Of a stretch of DNA of 64,000 nt, positions 24,963-31,507 are shown in pieces; positions within the stretch are counted from its first letter, which is position 1; each line of letters starts with the position of its first letter. Where the stretch lies: contig MHZT01000005.1 in NCBI GenBank assembly GCA_001828855.1, positions 1 through 64,000 of the forward strand, written 5' to 3'. The notes under the pieces are model-generated. The model saw nothing but the letters and a program-made list of their open reading frames with translations. It had not been told where the DNA came from and ran no database searches. The stretch is from Rhodobacterales bacterium RIFCSPHIGHO2_02_FULL_62_130 (GTDB lineage: Bacteria > Pseudomonadota > Alphaproteobacteria > Rhodobacterales > Rhodobacteraceae). The position numbers were made by a program, and so were the translations under genes.

Positions 24963-26188
24963 TTGATACGGATTTTTACAAGCTGCTGATGTGTCAGTCT
25001 ATTTTTCGGAATAAGCCGGACACTTTGGTAACGTTCAGCCTGATCAACCGCTCTCGATCCATCAGGTTGGCCGATCTGATCGACGAAGGCGAATTGCGCG
25101 AGCAGTTGGATCATGTGCGGTCCTTGTCGCTGACGCGGGGCGAAAGCACCTGGCTGCGCGGCAATACCTTTTATGGCAAGCGCCAGATGTTCCGTCCCGA
25201 TTTCATGGAATGGTTCGAAGGGCTTCGCCTGCCTGCCTACCATCTGGAAAAGCGCGATGGCCAATATGAGTTGACCTTCGAAGGCCGCTGGCCCGAGGTG
25301 ATGCTGTGGGAAATTCCCGCGCTTTCGGTGCTGATGGAACTTCGCAGCCGTGTGGTGCTTGAACGCAAGGGCCGCTTTGAATTGCAGGTGCTTTACGCCC
25401 GCGCCATGACCAAACTGTGGGAGAAAATCACCCGTTTGCGCGACATTGACGGGTTGAAAATCGCTGATTTCGGCACCCGCCGCCGCCATTCTTTCCTGTG
25501 GCAGGATTGGGCGGTGCAGGCGATGAGCGAGGGGCTGGAAAGCAAATTCACCGGCACCTCCAACTGTCTTATTGCCATGCGCCGCGAGGTTGAGGCGATC
25601 GGCACAAACGCGCACGAATTGCCGATGATCTATTCCGCCCTGACCAATTCCGACGCTGAATTGTCGCTGGCACCCTATCAGGTGCTGGCCGATTGGCAGG
25701 AGGAACACGAAGGCAATCTGCGGATCATCCTGCCGGATACTTATGGCACCGAGGGCTTTTTGCGGAACGCGCCGGATTGGCTTGCCTCTTGGACGGGGAT
25801 CAGGATCGATTCGGGTGATCCGGCGAAGGGTGCGGAAATTGCGATCCAGTGGTGGAAAGATCGTGGTGAAGACCCACGGCAAAAGCTGGTGATCTTTTCA
25901 GATGGCTTGGACGTTGAAAAGATTGAAGAATTGCATCGGCAGTTTCTGGGACGTGTGAAAGTGTCTTTTGGTTGGGGAACGATGCTGACCAATGATTTCC
26001 GCGGTCTGGTGGCAGGGGACGCGCTGGCTCCGTTCAGTCTGGTGTGCAAGGCCATTTCTGCGAACGGGCGTCCGACGGTGAAGCTGTCGGACAACCCGAA
26101 CAAGGCGATGGGACCGGCAGACGAAATTGCCCGGTATAAACGGGTGTTTGGTGTCGGCGCGCAGGTGCCGCAGGCGGTTACGGTTTAG
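24896..26188 (+). CDS. pncB: Nicotinate phosphoribosyltransferase
   Basis: 430 residues beginning MVDIATRVWNHKW, with the ribosome site GGAGGGCCGAC inside the 3' end of the kinase gene. Family landmarks are DTDFYKLLMCQ at the N-terminus, FGTRRRHSF with the His that is phosphorylated in the E. coli enzyme, and FSDGLDVEKI and GWGTMLTNDF near the C-terminus for PRPP binding. It makes nicotinate mononucleotide from nicotinate and PRPP, using ATP, and completes the Preiss-Handler entry begun by PncA. Its 3' end overlaps the convergent phosphotransferase gene by 11 bp. Confidence 0.95.
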   Translation: MVDIATRVWNHKWKIDPIVRSLIDTDFYKLLMCQSIFRNKPDTLVTFSLINRSRSIRLADLIDEGELREQLDHVRSLSLTRGESTWLRGNTFYGKRQMFRPDFMEWFEGLRLPAYHLEKRDGQYELTFEGRWPEVMLWEIPALSVLMELRSRVVLERKGRFELQVLYARAMTKLWEKITRLRDIDGLKIADFGTRRRHSFLWQDWAVQAMSEGLESKFTGTSNCLIAMRREVEAIGTNAHELPMIYSALTNSDAELSLAPYQVLADWQEEHEGNLRIILPDTYGTEGFLRNAPDWLASWTGIRIDSGDPAKGAEIAIQWWKDRGEDPRQKLVIFSDGLDVEKIEELHRQFLGRVKVSFGWGTMLTNDFRGLVAGDALAPFSLVCKAISANGRPTVKLSDNPNKAMGPADEIARYKRVFGVGAQVPQAVTV

Positions 26189-27116
26189 CCAGCATCTTTT
26201 CCGCCCACATCACGGCGCGCGCAATGTGGCGCGCGTTGATCGGATCGTCCTTGGCAAGCCGCGGCATGGTCCAGCCGACCGAGGCGCAGGTGCGGGCAAG
26301 GGTGAACACCTCGACCAGATCGATGGTGGCAGGACGAGTTTCGGTGTAACCGGCCACCAGCGCATCGCGGATGTCGCTGTAGGCCGGTTCATACAGGTTC
26401 TGACTTAACACCGTGCCAAGATCGTAAAGCCTGAAGCCGATGCCGGAATCGTCGAAGTCGATCAGCGATAGCCTGTTGCCATTCACCAGCACGTTTTCGC
26501 GTAAGACATCGGCATGGATCGGGCCGAAATCGCCGGTTTTGGCGTGATCGGTGAGGCGTTCGCGCAGATAGGCGCGGGCGGCTTGCAGGGTTTTGGCCTG
26601 ATCGGCGGTTGCCGAGGGATGGTCCCAGAATCTGCCCCAGAACGGGGTTTCGCCGACCAACCCATTGATATCCCAGTGCGGGCGAGTGAAATCAGCGGGC
26701 AGGCTAAGCGCATCGGTGGCGGCGTGAAAGCTGGCGACAAGCCTGCCAAGCGCATGGTGCTGGGCAAGAACCGTGGCAATCGGTTTGGTGAAAGGCTTGC
26801 CTGCCTCACCCAACGCCTCACCCTCGACCCAATCGATGACCGAAGCGTTGCGACCGTTTGAAAGTCGGACCAGAAGCGACCCATCGTGCGCGGGCAAAGC
26901 GGCGGGAACGGCGACGCCTTTGGCTGCGAGGGCGGCGCACCACCACAGTTCTGACCGGATTGCCGCGTCGTCCTGATAACCCTGCCTGTGCAGACGAAGT
27001 GCCGCGCGGCCTTGGGGCAGTCGGATCTCGAAAACGGCATTCTCACGGTTGCGGATCAGGCGCAGGACAGTCCCGCCCCAATGCTGTGCGGCCTCGGCGG
27101 CAAGGGCTTCGATCAT
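26178..27116 (-). CDS. APH-family small-molecule kinase, probable hydroxylysine/aminoalcohol kinase
   Basis: 312-residue aminoglycoside phosphotransferase-fold kinase. The catalytic loop reads HADVLRENVL (HxDxxxxN) and the metal-binding Asp lies in LIDFDDSG, both in the C-terminal half. The sequence is close in style to homoserine-kinase-II and hydroxylysine kinase (HYKK) enzymes. Its ATG overlaps the stop of the class III PLP enzyme as ATGA. In animals HYKK phosphorylates 5-hydroxylysine and a class III PLP phospho-lyase degrades the product; the coupled pair here suggests the same kinase-then-lyase logic for hydroxylysine, ethanolamine or a similar amino alcohol (inference). Confidence 0.82.
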   Translation of the reverse strand: MIEALAAEAAQHWGGTVLRLIRNRENAVFEIRLPQGRAALRLHRQGYQDDAAIRSELWWCAALAAKGVAVPAALPAHDGSLLVRLSNGRNASVIDWVEGEALGEAGKPFTKPIATVLAQHHALGRLVASFHAATDALSLPADFTRPHWDINGLVGETPFWGRFWDHPSATADQAKTLQAARAYLRERLTDHAKTGDFGPIHADVLRENVLVNGNRLSLIDFDDSGIGFRLYDLGTVLSQNLYEPAYSDIRDALVAGYTETRPATIDLVEVFTLARTCASVGWTMPRLAKDDPINARHIARAVMWAEKMLAKP

Positions 27117-28378
27117 GCTGTCACCGGTGTTTCACGCAAGGCGGCTTCCATCGCGTCCATCAACATATCGGCATTTTCGATGGAAAATGGCAGCGGCGGG
27201 CGGATCTTCAACGTATTCTGGGCGCGACCGATACGGTTCAGGATAAAGCCCTTGTCCACCATAGCCTCGACCAGATTGCCGACGAAGGCCGTGGCGGGTG
27301 TATGGTCGGCATCCGTAACAAATTCGGCCCCGAAGAACATGCCATTGGCGCGCACATCAGCGAGCAGAGGGTGTGACAAAGCCCGCATCCGTTCCAGCAC
27401 ATGCGCCGAAACACGGGCCGCATTTTCTTGCAGGCCTTCGTCGGCGATCACATCGAGAACGGCCAAGGCGGCCGCCGAGGACACCGCATTGCCGCCAAAG
27501 GTATTGAAGTAGCTGAAAGAATTGCGAAATGCGGCCATGATGTCGGGTCGCGTGGCGACCGCGCCGACGGGATGGCCATTCGCCATCGGCTTGCCCATCG
27601 TGACCACATCGGGGGCGAATCCCATCTTGTCATGGCCCCAGAAATGACTGCCCGCACGGCCAAAACCCGGCTGCACCTCGTCCGAAATAACGATGCCGCC
27701 ATGCTTGCGGATAACCTGAACTGTCGCATCCATAAAGCCGCGCGGCAGAGTTGGCAGGCCTTCGTTGGCGAACATCGGGCAGAACAGCATCCCGGACAAT
27801 CCGAAACCGGCGGCCTCAAGGTCCAACGCAGCCTTTTCGACATGGGCGGCAAAGATCGCACCGGTCGGATCGGGCGCGCGCAGGCTGTCGGGGGCGGGGA
27901 CCAGCCGCACGTTGGGCCAGCGTCCGCCAATCGGCGGTTTGCGCGCCGAAAGCTGGGAAACGGCGGTGGTATTGCCGTGATAGGTGGCGTCGGTGGCGAT
28001 GATGCCGGTCTTGCCCGTTATCGCTTGGGCCATCCGAAGCGCGATGTCATTCGCTTCGGACCCGGTGCAGACCATGATCGCCTGACTGATACCGTGGCCC
28101 AGTTTGTCCGTCAGCCGCTCGATATAATCCAGAACAAGATCATGCAGATAGCGCGTGTGGGTGTTCAGGGTAGCGGCCTGTTCGCAGATCGCCTGCACCA
28201 CGCGGGGATGACAATGGCCGACATGCGGGACGTTGTTGTAACAGTCCAGATAGCGTTTGCCGCCCGCATCCCACAGCCAGACGCCCTGACCCTTCACGAT
28301 ATGAACGGGGTGGCGGTAAAAGGTAGGGATGTTCGGCCCCATCAGGCGTGCGCGGCGATCAAGCAGCGATTCGGTCAT
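27113..28378 (-). CDS. Class III PLP enzyme, candidate phospho-lyase (ETNPPL/PHYKPL-like) or aminotransferase
   Basis: 421 residues. Class III fold: CTGSEAND for phosphate, Asp in VISDEVQPGFGRAG, Schiff-base Lys263 in TMGKPMANGHPVGA. The segments YNNVPHVGHCHP, RYLHD and DVIADEGLQENA are like the ethanolamine-phosphate / 5-phosphohydroxylysine phospho-lyase subgroup, which eliminates phosphate and ammonia instead of transaminating. Coupling by ATGA overlaps to the kinase downstream and to arfB upstream ties these three in one transcript. Which activity applies cannot be settled from sequence alone; ordinary transamination is the alternative. Confidence 0.82.
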   Translation of the reverse strand: MTESLLDRRARLMGPNIPTFYRHPVHIVKGQGVWLWDAGGKRYLDCYNNVPHVGHCHPRVVQAICEQAATLNTHTRYLHDLVLDYIERLTDKLGHGISQAIMVCTGSEANDIALRMAQAITGKTGIIATDATYHGNTTAVSQLSARKPPIGGRWPNVRLVPAPDSLRAPDPTGAIFAAHVEKAALDLEAAGFGLSGMLFCPMFANEGLPTLPRGFMDATVQVIRKHGGIVISDEVQPGFGRAGSHFWGHDKMGFAPDVVTMGKPMANGHPVGAVATRPDIMAAFRNSFSYFNTFGGNAVSSAAALAVLDVIADEGLQENAARVSAHVLERMRALSHPLLADVRANGMFFGAEFVTDADHTPATAFVGNLVEAMVDKGFILNRIGRAQNTLKIRPPLPFSIENADMLMDAMEAALRETPVTA

Positions 28379-28800
28379 TCGTCCTCTCCTCCGGGTTTGC
28401 CGCGCAGGGCTTTGACTTCGCCACGCTGCACTTTGGCGGCGACGCGGCGACGCTGGCTGCCAAGGGTGGGTTTGGTGGCGATACGGCGTTTGGGCGCGAC
28501 CAGTGCGGCACGGATCATCTCGACCAACCGCTCACGCGCCAATTCGCGGTTGCGGGCTTGGGATCGGGTTTCCTCGGCCTGAATCACGATGGCGCCATCA
28601 TTGGTCCAGCGCCGTCCGGCCAGCTTTTTCAGCCGTAGTTTGACAGCCGCAGACAGATGAGGCGACCGTTCGGCTTCGAATCGTAATTCGACCGCCGTTT
28701 CGACCTTGTTCACATTTTGCCCGCCCGGACCGGAGGAGCGCATAAAGCTTTCCACCAATTCCCAGTCGGCAATGTGCAAAGTGTCGGTGATGATTAGCAT
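28375..28800 (-). CDS. arfB: Alternative ribosome-rescue factor, peptidyl-tRNA hydrolase ArfB
   Basis: 141 residues from ATG 28800-28798 (MLIITDTLHIADWELVE). The catalytic GGQ is residues 26-28 in SSGPGGQNVNKV, and the basic tail (APKRRIATKPTLGSQRRRVAAKVQRGEVKALRGKP) is the part that enters the empty mRNA channel of a stalled ribosome. It releases nascent chains from non-stop complexes, a backup to tmRNA. It overlaps the PLP gene by ATGA. Upstream, 34 bp before its start, lies a terminator and a small transcript with mini-ORFs, which could act as its leader. Confidence 0.94.
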   Translation of the reverse strand: MLIITDTLHIADWELVESFMRSSGPGGQNVNKVETAVELRFEAERSPHLSAAVKLRLKKLAGRRWTNDGAIVIQAEETRSQARNRELARERLVEMIRAALVAPKRRIATKPTLGSQRRRVAAKVQRGEVKALRGKPGGEDE

Positions 28801-28833
28801 GTTCACAAAGCTATCAGAAGCGCCGCACAAGAG

Positions 28834-28862
28834 AAAGGGCCGCCGGTGTGCGGCGACCCTTT
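28834..28862 (-). terminator. Intrinsic terminator between the small transcript and arfB
   Basis: AAAGGG-C-CGCCG, loop GTGTG, CGGCG-A-CCCTTT: an 11-bp stem with one internal mismatch. On the minus strand it is followed by TTTCTCTTG. No plus-strand gene ends here, so it serves a minus transcript arriving from about 29020. Confidence 0.75.
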
Positions 28863-28886
28863 CCGAGATCTAAGGAGATGGGTAGG

Positions 28887-28964
28887 TTAGGTATCCACCC
28901 AATCATTGGTCTGTTTATCCAGAGGGCTGCCTCTAGAAAACACCCCCCATGACTGTCCCGACAC
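28887..28964 (-). CDS. Candidate 25-residue mini-ORF overlapping the 18-residue one in another frame
   Basis: GTG 28964-28962 to TAA 28889-28887, reading frame +1 relative to the upstream mini-ORF. The product ends LDKQTNDWVDT and looks more protein-like than the first (Trp, charged residues). GGAGA lies close (about 3-5 bases) before the GTG. It could be translated by re-initiation, or by a +1 shift from the upstream frame in the shared stretch GGTGTTTTCTAG (28944-28933). No family recognised. Confidence 0.35.
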   Translation of the reverse strand: MSGQSWGVFSRGSPLDKQTNDWVDT

Positions 28965-28989
28965 CGCTCTCCAATATCACTCTAGACAC
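28933..28989 (-). CDS. Candidate 18-residue mini-ORF with perfect Shine-Dalgarno
   Basis: GTG start at 28989-28987, seven bases after AGGAGG, giving MSRVILESGVGTVMGGVF and a TAG stop. The ribosome site is the best in the window, which is the main reason for calling it. I recognise no family. It overlaps a second small frame (28964-28887). Confidence 0.45.
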   Translation of the reverse strand: MSRVILESGVGTVMGGVF

Positions 28990-29059
28990 TGGGTCACCTC
29001 CTTTCAAAATGTTGCCGATGAGGTGAGCCTGACACAGATTTTGTGTTTGTCAAAAGTTT

Positions 29060-29680
29060 TTACGCTACCCGTGCTGCGTATTTTTGGATTGCCAAACGGA
29101 AGGGCAACAGTGCCAAAATATCGACCGCAATCTTGACGCCCCAGTCGGCCACACCCAGCGAAACCCACAACGGCACCTCGCGGCCAAAGCCAAGAAGTGG
29201 CACAGGGGCGGTGGCCCAGGAAACATCATTGGCCGGTTCAAGCCAGATCAGCGCAGCCGAAAAGGCCACGGAAAAGAAGATCAGCGTGTCGGCGGTTGAT
29301 CCAAGAAGCGTCGACAGGAACGGTGCGCGCCACCAAGCCGAGCGGCGCAGTTTGTCAAACAGGGTGACGTCCAGCATCTGTCCGATGAAGAAGGCGATGG
29401 CCGATCCAAGCGCAACGCGCCAGGTCACCAAGGGGCCAAACTCGCCCATGATTTTGGTGCCGATGAAAGAGCAGACCAGCCCCACGATCAGGCCGGCAAA
29501 AACCACGCGGCGCGCGGCTTCGACTCCCTGAAAGCGATTGACCAAATCCGACACCAGAAAGGCGAGCGGGTAGGAAAATGCTCCCCAAGTCAGCCATTGG
29601 CCGATGGGGTATTGCACGAGGATATTGGATGCCACGACGATGGTGGCCATGGCAATTGTGCCAAGCAGGATTTTGTTCAT
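29060..29680 (-). CDS. yhhQ: Queuosine precursor transporter (YhhQ/VUT family)
   Basis: 206-residue integral membrane protein with about six spans, of the YhhQ/COG1738 family (SNILVQYPIG, LAFLVSDLVNRFQG, FIGQMLDVTLFDKLR, STADTLIFFSVAF, DWGVKIAVDI). Members import the 7-deazaguanine precursors preQ0/preQ1 used for queuosine in tRNA. The start ATG is seven bases after GGA, a weak Shine-Dalgarno embedded in a pseudoknot-like element that resembles a preQ1-I riboswitch. No queuosine biosynthesis gene is adjacent, consistent with a salvage role. Confidence 0.9.
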   Translation of the reverse strand: MNKILLGTIAMATIVVASNILVQYPIGQWLTWGAFSYPLAFLVSDLVNRFQGVEAARRVVFAGLIVGLVCSFIGTKIMGEFGPLVTWRVALGSAIAFFIGQMLDVTLFDKLRRSAWWRAPFLSTLLGSTADTLIFFSVAFSAALIWLEPANDVSWATAPVPLLGFGREVPLWVSLGVADWGVKIAVDILALLPFRLAIQKYAARVA

Positions 29681-29687
29681 CTTGTGA

Positions 29688-29717
29688 TCCGTTTTTTACA
29701 AGGTCGCGGAGACTTGG
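29688..29717 (-). promoter_or_regulatory. Candidate preQ1-I riboswitch in front of yhhQ
   Basis: On the minus strand: P1 CAAG (29716-29713) pairs with CUUG (29702-29699); P2 UCCG (29710-29707) pairs with CGGA (29691-29688); between them lies a short loop beginning with C29706, and an A-rich L3 (U then six A, 29698-29692). This is the H-type pseudoknot order of preQ1-I, in which P2 3' strand overlaps the Shine-Dalgarno: here CGGA supplies GGA seven bases before the ATG. The known B. subtilis aptamer has the same layout, with UAG-C before and AAAAAACUA after. P1 is only four pairs, weaker than usual. The gene controlled is a queuosine precursor transporter, the expected type of target. Confidence 0.6.
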
Positions 29718-29762
29718 CCCCGGATTGGGGAAACCCGCCTTTAGACCTGTTGGCGGGATGCG

Positions 29763-30656
29763 TCAATCCGGCAGGCGGTACTCGACAATTTCGGTTGCCA
29801 GAAAGCCCATAAAATTGTTGTCGGATACCATGCTGGCGGTCAGTCGGCCCTCTGCGTCGCGCCAGACGGCAACACCCTCAAGGTTGTCATGCACGCCCGG
29901 GGCGGTTTGGAGGAGGACCAAGCCTATGGCTTCGCCCGATGCATTCAGATCAAACCGGCGCAGGCGGCTGGCAAAACCTGCCAATCCGCGAAACTGCCGT
30001 TCCAAGAGATATAGCCGTCCCTCCGGTCCGATATCTGCCCCGACGGGCAAAAAATTCCCGATCCGCGCTATGCGGAACGGGCTGTTCCACTGGCCTTGGC
30101 GAAATTGGAAAAGCGGAAAAGGGCCGTTCTGGGGTGTGTTTTCCGGCACGGTGTAAAGCGTATCGTCGGCCCCGACGGCCAAAGATTCCAGCGCGCTGTT
30201 TTTTGTCATCAGCAAAAATGCGTCTGGGATCGGCAGCTGTTGAGAGGTGCCGCCGAACCGCGCATAGCTTTGCACCCGCGCCGGTCCCTCGAACGACACA
30301 AACATGCGCCCATTTGTACCGATCGCCAAACCTTCGCTGTCGTTCCGTTCCGTCGGGAATACCGCACCGGTCGCGTCGGTCAACGGTTCAAAAGGGGCGG
30401 CGGAAATTCGTGTAATGCGGCCTTCAGCATCGCGCTGAAGGGCGCCGCGGGTCGCATTGCTTCTGTCGGTAATTGCGACGAAGTGGTTTCCGTCCGCCGA
30501 AATCTCAAGCCCTGACATCCCGCCGAAAAGCGGGTCGGCCACTGACCAAGCGTAGGCGCCCAGAAAGCCGGGCGGAGGGGCAGGGCTGGTGCTGCGCTCA
30601 AGTCCCGCAATCAGCACCAAACCTGCCGCTATTCCGAGGCAAGCACGTCGGCACAT
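29763..30656 (-). CDS. Phytase-like esterase family secreted protein
   Basis: 297 residues with an N-terminal hydrophobic signal (CLGIAAGLVLIAGL). The rest matches the 'esterase-like activity of phytase' domain (PF13449): FGGMSGLEISADGNHFVAITDR, NDSEGLAIGTNGRMFVSFEG, LESLAVGADDTLYT and DNLEGVAVWRDAEGR are the beta-propeller blade signatures. The enzymatic activity in this family is poorly proven; phosphoester or ester hydrolysis in the periplasm is likely. Its start lies 28 bp inside the 3' end of mepA, so it is in the same operon. Confidence 0.85.
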   Translation of the reverse strand: MCRRACLGIAAGLVLIAGLERSTSPAPPPGFLGAYAWSVADPLFGGMSGLEISADGNHFVAITDRSNATRGALQRDAEGRITRISAAPFEPLTDATGAVFPTERNDSEGLAIGTNGRMFVSFEGPARVQSYARFGGTSQQLPIPDAFLLMTKNSALESLAVGADDTLYTVPENTPQNGPFPLFQFRQGQWNSPFRIARIGNFLPVGADIGPEGRLYLLERQFRGLAGFASRLRRFDLNASGEAIGLVLLQTAPGVHDNLEGVAVWRDAEGRLTASMVSDNNFMGFLATEIVEYRLPD

Positions 30657-31507
30657 TGTTCGGGCAAATCCGCCATCGTGTAATCGCGTGGACCCCGGAC
30701 AGGCGCGGCGGGTTCAGTCGGCGCTGGCGGGTTCAGATAGGCATCCGATACCCAATACATCAGCGTGTCGTCACAGCCGTCGCCGCCCTTGGACAGTTCC
30801 GAAACCGAAGGCGTCTGGGTTTCGCACAGCCGCGCGCCTTTGGGGCATTTCAGCCGCACATGGAAATGCGTGTCATGCCCCGCAATTGGCCTGATCTTTT
30901 GCAGCCATTTCTTGTCGGCGCGGGTGGCGGTTCTGCACATTTCGATCTTGACGGCGGCGGCCACGAACACCCGATCAACCCGCTTGTCCGAGGCTGCGGC
31001 TTTTAGCAGTTCAGCATGGCGCGGCGTCCAGTTTTCCGTGATCGACCGTTGATCGGCCGAGCGAACCGGGATCGAGCTGATATTCTCGCGTTCCGTGCGG
31101 GTCAGATCCAGCCTTTTGGGCGGCAGCATCCAGATATCGGCATCCAGACCGATCTGGTGGCTGGCATGGCCCGAAGTCATCGGCCCGCCGCGCGGTTGGC
31201 TCATATCCCCGATATAAAGCCCCGCCCAACCGATCTGTTGCGCGTCACGGCTTAGATCCTGCAAGAAATTTATCAGCACCGGCTGACCGAAATTGCGGTT
31301 GCGCGACAGCCGCATCGCCTGCCAGCTTGGTCCGGTTTCCGGCAGTTCCACCATGCCCGCGCCGCAGCCTTTGGCATAGGACCCCACCGGCATCGGGTCT
31401 TGCTGCGATGGCGCGTCCTTGGCCCCGAACAACTGGTTTGCCAGATCTTGCGCCAGTGCCGGAAGCGGGGCCAAAAGCGCCACACATAAAAAAAACTGTC
31501 GGATCAT
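30629..31507 (-). CDS. mepA: Penicillin-insensitive murein endopeptidase
   Basis: 292 residues with signal peptide (MIRQFFLCVALLAPLPALAQD). LAS/M74-type metallopeptidase motifs are present: SGHASHQIGLDADIW (His and Asp zinc ligands), and GHDTHFHVRLKCP (the HxH). Six Cys (GCGAG, EMCRT, KCPKG, RLCET, DGCDD, EQCAD) probably form the disulfides typical of MepA. It cleaves D-Ala-mDAP and mDAP-mDAP cross-links in the periplasm. The start overlaps the upstream MFS stop by ATGA and its 3' end overlaps the phytase-like gene. Confidence 0.94.
   Translation of the reverse strand: MIRQFFLCVALLAPLPALAQDLANQLFGAKDAPSQQDPMPVGSYAKGCGAGMVELPETGPSWQAMRLSRNRNFGQPVLINFLQDLSRDAQQIGWAGLYIGDMSQPRGGPMTSGHASHQIGLDADIWMLPPKRLDLTRTERENISSIPVRSADQRSITENWTPRHAELLKAAASDKRVDRVFVAAAVKIEMCRTATRADKKWLQKIRPIAGHDTHFHVRLKCPKGARLCETQTPSVSELSKGGDGCDDTLMYWVSDAYLNPPAPTEPAAPVRGPRDYTMADLPEQCADVLASE

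Larger units (their letters stand above)
28834..29053 (-). ncRNA. Candidate small transcript / arfB leader with self-complementary Shine-Dalgarno
   Basis: A consensus -35 TTGACA lies at 29053-29048, right after the yhhQ stop, with no strong -10 (CAGGCT-like at the expected distance). It would start transcription near 29020. The transcript carries AAAGGAGGTGA at 29004-28994, two overlapping mini-ORFs, then CATCTCCTT at 28880-28872, which can pair over nine positions (one G-U) with AAGGAGGTG of the Shine-Dalgarno, and ends at the terminator 28862-28834. Base composition is less GC-rich than flanking genes. Whether it works as an sRNA, a coding mRNA or an attenuating leader of arfB is open; the structure is seen, the role is inferred. 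Confidence 0.5.

Noticed and set aside
28872-28960. Plus-strand mini-ORF starting ATG 28878 after AAGGAG
   Set aside because: AAGGAG touches the ATG with no spacing; on the minus strand the same bases serve as the anti-SD of the small transcript.
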